From: Spirochaetota bacterium
GTDB taxonomy: Bacteria; Spirochaetota; Spirochaetia; Treponematales; UBA12059
Length of the DNA stretch: 64,000 bases
Assembly: GCA_018262985.1 (NCBI GenBank)
Contig: JADFDI010000005.1
Location: 159,286 to 223,285, forward strand
Direction: 5' to 3'
In this document: positions 56,555 to 64,000 of the stretch, one piece after another
How positions within the stretch are numbered: position 1 is the stretch's first letter
How the letters are laid out: each line of letters starts with the position of its first letter
Notes under the pieces: generated by a model
Database searches by the model: none
Told to the model about the DNA's origin: nothing
The model's input: the letters and a program-made list of their open reading frames with translations, nothing else
Translations under genes and position numbers: made by a program

Positions 56555-57907
56555 GTGCAGCAACGATATATCGACGTCGAGGAGCTCATCGTCGCCCAGG
56601 CGACGCCGCCCGGCGCGTCCGCGCTCGCCATCGTCCGCTTGGCGGGGCCCGGGTGCGTAGATGCGGTCGCGGCCGGTTTCCAGCGCCCGGAAAGACTGCG
56701 CGAGGCCAGGGGACGCAGCCTGGTCCGGGGTACCTTCATCGACCCGCGCGACGGCAAGCCCGTTGACGACCTCGTCGCGGCGGTCTTCCGCGCGCCCGAA
56801 AGCCCGACGGGCCAGGACCAGGTTGACTTCATGACCCACGGTTCGCCGGCGGTGGTGGCGGCCCTGGTCGACGCGCTGGTCGCCCTCGGTTGTCGGAGGG
56901 CCTTGCCGGGAGAGTTCTCCTTCAGGGCTTTCGTGGCGGGCAAGGCGGACCTGGTGGAGTCCGAGGCGATCGACGAGCTTTCCCGAGCGCGCACCGCGGA
57001 GGCCCGCGCCGCTGCCCTCCGCAGGCTGGGCGGCGGGGTATCGGCGGAGATCTGGCGCATGCGCTCGGAGCTTCTCGAGATTCTCGCGGCCTGCGAGGTT
57101 CTCCTGGACTATCCGGAGGACGAGGTCGAGGGGGGGCTCGACGGGCGGCTGCCGGCCATGCGCGCGGCGCTCGACGCCCTCTCGGCGTTGTCGGCCGCCC
57201 ACGCGGGCGCCCGGCTGCGATTGGAGGGCGCCAGGGTCGCCGTCGCCGGGCGGACGAACGCCGGCAAGTCGAGCCTTTTCAACCGCTTCCTGCGCGAGGA
57301 GCGCTCCATCGTTTCCGGCGAGCACGGAACCACGCGCGACTGGATCGAGGCGTCGGTGGACCTCGAAGGCATACCGCTCGTGCTCCAGGATACCGCGGGC
57401 CTTCGCTCGACGACCGACGCGATCGAGGCCGAGGGCGTCCGACGTTCCCGCCTCCTGCTCGACGCGGCCGACCTGGTGCTCTACGTCGTGGACGGCACGG
57501 CGGGACTCGCGGACGATGACCGGGACTTCCTGGAAGCCCGGCCGGACGCGCTCCGTGTCTGGAACAAGACCGATTCAGCCGAGTGCGGACCCGTTCCCGC
57601 TGGCTTCCATCCGGTGTCGGCGCTCGACGGGATTGGCTTCCAGGACCTCGCCCTCGCCATCGTCGCGAAGTTGCCCGGCGGAGCCGGAAGCGCCGACGGC
57701 TTGGCCGGGGAACGGCAGGCGGCGCTCGTGGAGGCCGCGAGGGCTTCGCTTTCCGACGCCATCGCCTCGATCGAGGCGGGCGAGCCGCTCGACCTGGTGT
57801 CCCTCGACCTCAAGGCGGCCTCCGACAGCCTCGGGGAACTGACCGGCGAAACCGCCTCGCCCGACGTGCTCGACACCATCTTCTCCCGCTTCTGCGTCGG
57901 AAAGTAG
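56555..57907 (+). CDS. mnmE: tRNA modification GTPase MnmE
   Basis: VAQATPPGASALAIVRLAGPG; GRTNAGKSSLFNRFLREERSIVSGEHGTTRDWIEA; C-terminal FCVGK. Confidence 0.95.
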   Translation: MQQRYIDVEELIVAQATPPGASALAIVRLAGPGCVDAVAAGFQRPERLREARGRSLVRGTFIDPRDGKPVDDLVAAVFRAPESPTGQDQVDFMTHGSPAVVAALVDALVALGCRRALPGEFSFRAFVAGKADLVESEAIDELSRARTAEARAAALRRLGGGVSAEIWRMRSELLEILAACEVLLDYPEDEVEGGLDGRLPAMRAALDALSALSAAHAGARLRLEGARVAVAGRTNAGKSSLFNRFLREERSIVSGEHGTTRDWIEASVDLEGIPLVLQDTAGLRSTTDAIEAEGVRRSRLLLDAADLVLYVVDGTAGLADDDRDFLEARPDALRVWNKTDSAECGPVPAGFHPVSALDGIGFQDLALAIVAKLPGGAGSADGLAGERQAALVEAARASLSDAIASIEAGEPLDLVSLDLKAASDSLGELTGETASPDVLDTIFSRFCVGK

Positions 57908-57913
57908 GCGGCC

Positions 57914-59818
57914 ATGGATTACGAAGCGATCGTGGTCGGCGGGGGGCACGCCGGCATCGAGGCCGCCCGGGCCTTGGCGCGCCTAGGTCACCGAACCCTC
58001 CTCGTCACGCAGAATCCGGACGCCATCGGCCGAATGTCCTGCAATCCCGCGATCGGCGGACTCTCCAAGGGGAACCTGGTCCGCGAGGTCGACGCGCTCG
58101 GCGGCGCCATGGGGTTCCTCGCCGACGCCGCCAGCCTTCAGTGGCGGCTACTCAACCGGTCGCGCGGGGCGGCGGTGCAGGGTCCTCGCGCCCAATGCGA
58201 CAAGGACCTGTACTCGCGCCTCGCGCGCGCGGCGCTCGAGTCCGAGGCGACGCTCGCCATCCGCGCGGACACGGTCGTGGATCTTCTCGTCTCGAAGGAC
58301 GGGCGACGGATCGAAGGCGTCGTCTGCGAGCGCGGGGCTTCCATCTCGGCGCGAGTCGTCGTGCTGACGACCGGAACCTTCATGGAAGGCCGGCTCTTCA
58401 TCGGGGAATGGACGGCTCCCGGGGGCAGGCTGGGGGAACCGGCCGCGCAGGGACTCGGTATCGCGCTCAGGTCCCGCGGTTTCTCCGTCGGTCGCATGAA
58501 GACCGGAACTCCCGCCCGCGTGCGAGCGCGCTCCCTCGACTACGACCGACTCGAACGGCAGGACGCCGATCCCGATCCGCGTCCCTTCAGCTTCGCGGTC
58601 GACCCGCCTCCGCGACCTTCGCGCCCCTGCTGGATAACCTGGACGAACCGGGCCACCGCGGAGGCCATTCAGGCCGGATTGCACCGTTCGCCGCTCTACG
58701 GCGGCAAGATCGAGGGAGTCGGCCCCCGCTATTGTCCTTCCATCGAAGACAAGGTCGTCCGCTTCCCCGGGCGGGAGCGTCACCAGGTCTTCGTCGAACC
58801 CGAGGGCGACCACACCGACGAGATGTACTTGAACGGCCTTTCGTCCTCGCTGCCGGAGGACGTGCAGGCGGCCTTCATCCGCACGGTGCCCGGACTGGAA
58901 CGGGCGGAGCTCGTCCGTCCCGGCTACGCCGTCGAGTACGACTACGTCGACCCGTCCGGCCTGCTCCCCACGCTCGAGACCAAGCGCCTGTCGGGCCTCT
59001 ATCTGGCCGGACAGACCAACGGCACGAGCGGCTACGAGGAGGCGGCGGCGCAGGGGATACTCGCGGGTATCAATGCTTCCCTCGCCCTGCGCGGAGAGCC
59101 TCCCCTCGTGCTTTCGCGCGCCGAGAGCTATATCGGCGTCCTCGTCGACGACCTCGCGACCCTCGGCGCCACGGAGCCCTACCGTATGTTCACGAGCCGC
59201 GCCGAGCGGCGTCTGTCCCTCCGGCACGACACGGCCGACGCGCGGCTCACCCCTCTCGCCATGCGGATCGGGCTCGCCGACCGGGAGCGCGTCGAGCGCT
59301 TCGAACGGAAACGTGAAGGCTTGGCGGCCGTTCGACGGATTCTCGAGGACCGGACCGTGAGCCGGGAGGACGCGGCCGAGCGCGCGGAACTCTCGTCGCA
59401 CGTCGGGGAGACTTTCGCGCGGGCCTTGCGCGACCACAAGGTGGCCGATCTGGGCCTCGAGGCGCTCCTTCCGGAAATGTCCGCGCTGCCGCGGGAGTGG
59501 ACCGACGCGGTCGCGCTGGACTTCCGCTATGAAGGGTACGTCGCGAAGGAAGCCAGGCAAGCGGCCAAGTTCGGGTGCCTCGAGTCGCGCCCGATACCGG
59601 CTGAGTTCGACTACCTCTCGATGACGGCGCTCTCGAGCGAAGGGCGGGAGAAGCTTTCGCGCGTGCGGCCGCTCACCCTCGGCCAGGCCGCCCGGATACC
59701 CGGCGTGCGCCAGGCCGACGTGGCCCTCCTGCTCGTCGCCGTCGATCGGGGAGCCCGATCCGTCCGCGACCGACGCGGAACCGCACCGGACGACTCGGGC
59801 GGCGCCGAGACCGGCTGA
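57914..59818 (+). CDS. mnmG: tRNA uridine-5-carboxymethylaminomethyl synthesis enzyme MnmG
   Basis: [65 protein letters not shown]. Confidence 0.97.
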   Translation: MDYEAIVVGGGHAGIEAARALARLGHRTLLVTQNPDAIGRMSCNPAIGGLSKGNLVREVDALGGAMGFLADAASLQWRLLNRSRGAAVQGPRAQCDKDLYSRLARAALESEATLAIRADTVVDLLVSKDGRRIEGVVCERGASISARVVVLTTGTFMEGRLFIGEWTAPGGRLGEPAAQGLGIALRSRGFSVGRMKTGTPARVRARSLDYDRLERQDADPDPRPFSFAVDPPPRPSRPCWITWTNRATAEAIQAGLHRSPLYGGKIEGVGPRYCPSIEDKVVRFPGRERHQVFVEPEGDHTDEMYLNGLSSSLPEDVQAAFIRTVPGLERAELVRPGYAVEYDYVDPSGLLPTLETKRLSGLYLAGQTNGTSGYEEAAAQGILAGINASLALRGEPPLVLSRAESYIGVLVDDLATLGATEPYRMFTSRAERRLSLRHDTADARLTPLAMRIGLADRERVERFERKREGLAAVRRILEDRTVSREDAAERAELSSHVGETFARALRDHKVADLGLEALLPEMSALPREWTDAVALDFRYEGYVAKEARQAAKFGCLESRPIPAEFDYLSMTALSSEGREKLSRVRPLTLGQAARIPGVRQADVALLLVAVDRGARSVRDRRGTAPDDSGGAETG

Positions 59819-59828
59819 ACCTCGAACC

Positions 59829-60455
59829 TCAGTCCGTGCCGCGGTCCTCGCGCTCGATGCCCAGGAGGGCGGCGAGATCGAGCTTGGCCTTGTCCAGAAC
59901 GCCCTGGTACTGGCTTTTCAGCATGCCGGCCTGCTGTTGGTATACTTTCACGAACTCGGGGTCCGCCATCGGATCGAGGCGGACGGCGCGCCCCGTACGG
60001 GCGGCGGCCTCCTGCTCGCGCTGCCTGAGCCGCGGCTCGAACTGCCTGCGCAGCCCCTGGTCGAGCTGGTCGGCGTCCGAAATGAAGCGTTGCATGAAGG
60101 CCTGGAGTTGTTGGAAGAGCTTTTCCACCTTGCCTTCCGCGCCGAACCCGATGGCGAGCGCGGCGAAGCCCTTGGCCGCCACGGCGAGGTCGGCGCCGCC
60201 GTCCGAATCGCGCGAAAGCGGCAGTTGGATTCGCGTCGCCAGGGTCTCGTAGGCGCCTTCCCGGAGCAAGCTCCTGTCCTCCTTCGGTTCGCCCTCGATG
60301 CGCGCCTTGAGGTCGACGGCGTCCGGATTCGCGAGATACTCGCCGGCGAGCCGTTTTCCGTCCCGGCGTCGTTCGTTGGCCTTGATGGCGGCCGAGTCCG
60401 GTTTCAGCGCGGTCGTTCGTTCCATTGCGATTTCGAGGGCGCTTTTTATCGGCAT
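59829..60455 (-). CDS. Conserved-looking helical protein of unknown function
   Basis: 208 aa, SD AAGGAG before ATG. Confidence 0.75.
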   Translation of the reverse strand: MPIKSALEIAMERTTALKPDSAAIKANERRRDGKRLAGEYLANPDAVDLKARIEGEPKEDRSLLREGAYETLATRIQLPLSRDSDGGADLAVAAKGFAALAIGFGAEGKVEKLFQQLQAFMQRFISDADQLDQGLRRQFEPRLRQREQEAAARTGRAVRLDPMADPEFVKVYQQQAGMLKSQYQGVLDKAKLDLAALLGIEREDRGTD

Positions 60456-60458
60456 CTG

Positions 60459-61301
60459 CTACTCCTTGTTCGTCTGATCGGCATCGGCGCCAGCGCCGGC
60501 TGCCTTCGTGCCGACGTCGCGGCGCGAGGCCTGGCGCGCGTGCTTGGCGAAGGCGATCACCTTGTCGACGATCGAGGCCGCGACCACGAGCCCTACCAAA
60601 CCTTCGGACCAGGTCCAGACCCACCCGTAGCCCGCGGGAACGAAGAGCCTGACGGTCTCGAGGGCGTAGAGCCCCATGGTTCCGGCCACGGTGGCCTTGC
60701 CGAGGAAGGTGGCCTTGGGGAAGAAGCTGCCGTGGATTGCCAGCAGCACGAAGGCGAATACGGTCTGCAAGGCGAGCCGAGATACTATCAGCGCGAAGAA
60801 CCAGGTCGGAATGAGGAAATAATACTGATAGACGATGGAGAGGACCACGATCAGGCTGTAATCGCTGGTCGAGTCGGCGAGCTTCCCGATCCGCGTCACT
60901 TGCTTGCGGGTGCGCGAAATCCAGCCGTCGAGGAAGTCGGTGGCGAAGACCGCGGCCACCAGGGCGACCAACGGTCCCCGGATCGGATAATCCTTCGCGG
61001 CGAGCACGAGGAACAGCACGGTGGGTAGCGACGAAAGCCGCGCGAGCGTGACTACGTTGGCCAGATTCACTCGCTCGAGCCTTTCCCCTGTATCTTCTAT
61101 AATAAAGTCGTCGCGGAAGCGGTACAGCAGTATGAGGACCACGGAGTGGAATCCGATGGTGGTAGCCGCGAACGGAACCGCGTAAGCCGAGGTGATTCCA
61201 TAGGAAAGCGCGAAGGCGAGGAAAACCACGCCCTGGAATCCCAGAAGGGATACCACGGTCATTTCGATGCTTCGGATCAGGCGATTGTTGGGGTTTTTCA
61301 T
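60459..61301 (-). CDS. CDP-alcohol phosphatidyltransferase family protein
   Basis: NVVTLARLSSLPTVLF...ATDFLDGWISRTRKQVTRIGKLADSTSDYSLIV (DGxxxSR-x8-G-x3-D-x3-D). Confidence 0.88.
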   Translation of the reverse strand: MKNPNNRLIRSIEMTVVSLLGFQGVVFLAFALSYGITSAYAVPFAATTIGFHSVVLILLYRFRDDFIIEDTGERLERVNLANVVTLARLSSLPTVLFLVLAAKDYPIRGPLVALVAAVFATDFLDGWISRTRKQVTRIGKLADSTSDYSLIVVLSIVYQYYFLIPTWFFALIVSRLALQTVFAFVLLAIHGSFFPKATFLGKATVAGTMGLYALETVRLFVPAGYGWVWTWSEGLVGLVVAASIVDKVIAFAKHARQASRRDVGTKAAGAGADADQTNKE

Positions 61302-61375
61302 GAGCGGGGACTCCGTCCGGACGCGTGGCGGCTGTTCGTCGCGGCCGGGAAGGTCCGGCATCCCCGGCGTCGCCG

Positions 61376-61413
61376 ATGATACAACTTGACACCGGGGGTG
61401 TCAAATCCATACC
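61376..61413. promoter_or_regulatory. Interlocked divergent promoters on a perfect palindrome
   Basis: TTGACACC-GGG-GGTGTCAA at 61386-61404. Minus: TTGACA-N17-TATCAT. Plus: TTGACA-N16-CATACC. Confidence 0.65.
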
Positions 61414-61422
61414 CTGAGCGGC

Positions 61423-61998
61423 ATGACCACAGCAGACAAGCTCACCGCGAGCCGCATCATATTGGCTCCCGTTTTTTTCGCCGCGTTCCTCCTGTACCGT
61501 TCGGGTCTCGTTCCTCCGCTTCCCGTCCTCGTCGCCATGTGGCTCCTCTTCATCTATATGGAAGTTTCCGACCTTCTCGACGGCATGGCCGCCCGCGCGA
61601 GCTCGACGGTGAGCGATTTCGGCAAGCTGTTCGATCCCTTCGCCGACGTACTCGCGCGGCTCACGTATTTTCTTTGTTTCGCCATCGACGGCATCATGCC
61701 GCTCTGGATCCTCCTCCTCGTGTTGTACCGGGAATATTCGATCATGTTCCTTCGCATGCTCCTTACCCGCCGCGGAATTTCGATGGGGGCGCGGTCGGGC
61801 GGCAAGGCCAAGGCTGTCCTCTACATGTCGGCCGGCCTCCTGTCGCTTGCGGTGGTGACTTTGCGCGAATACACCGCCCTGCCCGGACTCGCCGCCGCCG
61901 AGACCCTGACGATGGTCGCCTATGCGCTGGCCGCGATCCTGTCGGTGGTATCCTTCATCGATTATGTCGCGCAATTCCGCAAACTGACCGCTGCCTGA
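61423..61998 (+). CDS. CDP-alcohol phosphatidyltransferase (PgsA-like)
   Basis: KLTASRIILAPVFFAAFLLY...VSDLLDGMAARASSTVSDFGKLFDPFADVLARL. Confidence 0.92.
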   Translation: MTTADKLTASRIILAPVFFAAFLLYRSGLVPPLPVLVAMWLLFIYMEVSDLLDGMAARASSTVSDFGKLFDPFADVLARLTYFLCFAIDGIMPLWILLLVLYREYSIMFLRMLLTRRGISMGARSGGKAKAVLYMSAGLLSLAVVTLREYTALPGLAAAETLTMVAYALAAILSVVSFIDYVAQFRKLTAA

Positions 61999-62008
61999 GG
62001 ACGACGCG

Positions 62009-62803
62009 ATGCTGCCCCTCGCCGAGCTCCCGCGGGATTCCCTCGCCGGCATCCGATTCGTCCTGACGGACGTCGACGATACCCTTACCGAGCACGGCCG
62101 GCTCGAGGCTTCGACCTATTCGGCTCTCTGGCGCCTGCGCGACGCAGGCCTTCCCGTCATTCCGATCACCGGAGGCCCCGCGGGGTGGTGCGACCTCATG
62201 GTCCGGATGTGGCCCGTCGCCGCCGCCATCGCCGAGAGCGGCGCCGTCGCCTTTTGGCTCGAGGACGGGACGCTCCGATCCTGGGTCTGGCCGGACGCCG
62301 TGGCCGTGGCGGATTCCGACCGTCTTTCCCGGATCGCGGAAGCCGTGATGGCGGCCCATCCCGCGGCGCGCCTCGCCAAGAACCAGTTCTGCAGGATCTA
62401 CGATCTCGCCATCGACGTCGGAGAGGAGCCGCCGCGCTTGCCTCCCGACGAGGTAGAGGCGATCCGGTCCATCGTCGCCGGTTCGGGCGCGCGCATGGGT
62501 CGTTCCTCCATACACGTAAACGTCTGGCTCGGTTCCTACGACAAGCTCGCGATGGCGGAGCGCTTCCTCTCGATGCGCTACGGATACGACGCGGAGCGGG
62601 ACGCCTCTTCGGTCCTCTACGTCGGCGACTCCCCGAACGACGAGCCGATGTTCCGCCGTTTCCCCTTGTCCGTGGGCGTGGCGAACGTCCGGAAATATGT
62701 CGAGGATCTGGAGCATCATCCGAAATTCGTGACAAGCGCTTCGCATGGGGCCGGTTTTGCCGAACTGGCTACCGCTATCCTCGCTGCGAAAGAAAATCGA
62801 TGA
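62009..62803 (+). CDS. HAD-IIB family hydrolase
   Basis: FVLTDVDDTLTEHGRLEASTYSALWRLRDAGLPVIPITGGPAGW; VLYVGDSPNDEPMFRRFPLSVGVANV. Confidence 0.9.
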   Translation: MLPLAELPRDSLAGIRFVLTDVDDTLTEHGRLEASTYSALWRLRDAGLPVIPITGGPAGWCDLMVRMWPVAAAIAESGAVAFWLEDGTLRSWVWPDAVAVADSDRLSRIAEAVMAAHPAARLAKNQFCRIYDLAIDVGEEPPRLPPDEVEAIRSIVAGSGARMGRSSIHVNVWLGSYDKLAMAERFLSMRYGYDAERDASSVLYVGDSPNDEPMFRRFPLSVGVANVRKYVEDLEHHPKFVTSASHGAGFAELATAILAAKENR

Positions 62804-62934
62804 AGCATTCACGGTTTTCGATGAAATCTCTATTGACGATGATCTGACGCCTCGGTATAACCATCTTCGCCCTCGGACGCCGCTTGCGACGTCCGAGCGA
62901 GCGGGTTCTTCGAAAAAAGCGCTGCGCGGGATGC

Positions 62935-62964
62935 TTGACACGCTGGCTCCACGCTCGCTACATT
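62935..62964 (+). promoter_or_regulatory. Candidate rRNA promoter P1
   Basis: TTGACA-N18-TACATT. Confidence 0.65.
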
Positions 62965-63071
62965 GACAAAGCGCCTTGACGGCACGTTTCGGGCTCGCGG
63001 CCCGCGCGTACGTCGTACCGGAAGCCGAACGCGGCTCGATAAAATGGCGAAAATAAAGCGATCAGAGCTTC

Positions 63072-63101
63072 TTGACACTCCGGTGTGAAGCTGGTAATAA
63101 T
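63072..63101 (+). promoter_or_regulatory. Candidate rRNA promoter P2
   Basis: TTGACA-N18-AATAAT. Confidence 0.7.
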
Positions 63102-63354
63102 CGCGCCACCTTCCGCGAGGAAGGCGCCGAGCTGGCATGGAAGATGCTGGCAAGACGCGGTGGATCATTCACAGTGAAATAGGGATGGGGAAGAGCAGGA
63201 AGGTGACTGCTCCGCGCGACGCGCAAGCGGAGCGAGGGAGCGGCCTGGCCTGAAGAAGCCGCAAGGCTTTTGAAGGTCGGGCATCGAATGCCGGTGCGCG
63301 TATGCGCACGAAACACGACCCGTGATACTAGCGGTCTTCGGACCGTTAGACTAT

Positions 63355-64000
<646 letters not shown>

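Noticed and set aside
59611-62052. 813-aa ORF antisense across the phosphatidyltransferase region
   Set aside because: Arginine-rich out-of-frame translation; genuine genes on both strands account for the region.

Overview
This is a 64 kb chromosomal window from a high-GC spirochaete. The call rests on the partial 16S rRNA at the right edge, which has a Treponema/Spirochaeta-like signature (GCAGCTAAGAATATTCCGCAATGG), and on the gene families present. It is densely coded core genome: proS (partial), galU, murA, pyrC, nadE, pfk, lgt, trpS, mnmE-mnmG, rsmE, an S41 protease, two CDP-alcohol phosphatidyltransferases, one tRNA-Val(CAC) and the start of an rRNA operon. Several spirochaete-type clusters of unknown function are also present. 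I saw no CRISPR array, transposase, integrase or prophage genes. The observations most worth follow-up are: (1) about ten transcription units whose sigma70-like -10 hexamer lies only 6-10 nt before the start codon, predicting leaderless or near-leaderless mRNAs; (2) an AT-rich intergenic island at 30.25-30.6 kb with two perfect DnaA boxes inside a 16-bp direct repeat, an oriC candidate; (3) a lipoprotein / LPP20 / CsgG-like / PspA-like envelope cluster at 48-56 kb; (4) interlocked divergent promoters on a perfect palindrome between two phospholipid synthases; (5) MurA with Cys to Asp at the fosfomycin site; (6) a sigma54 activator with no recognisable DNA-binding domain; (7) a tightly overlapping three-gene membrane / membrane / J-domain operon. 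Large ORFs antisense to real genes in the ORF track are treated as GC artefacts. All family calls were made by eye from motifs; no database search was run.
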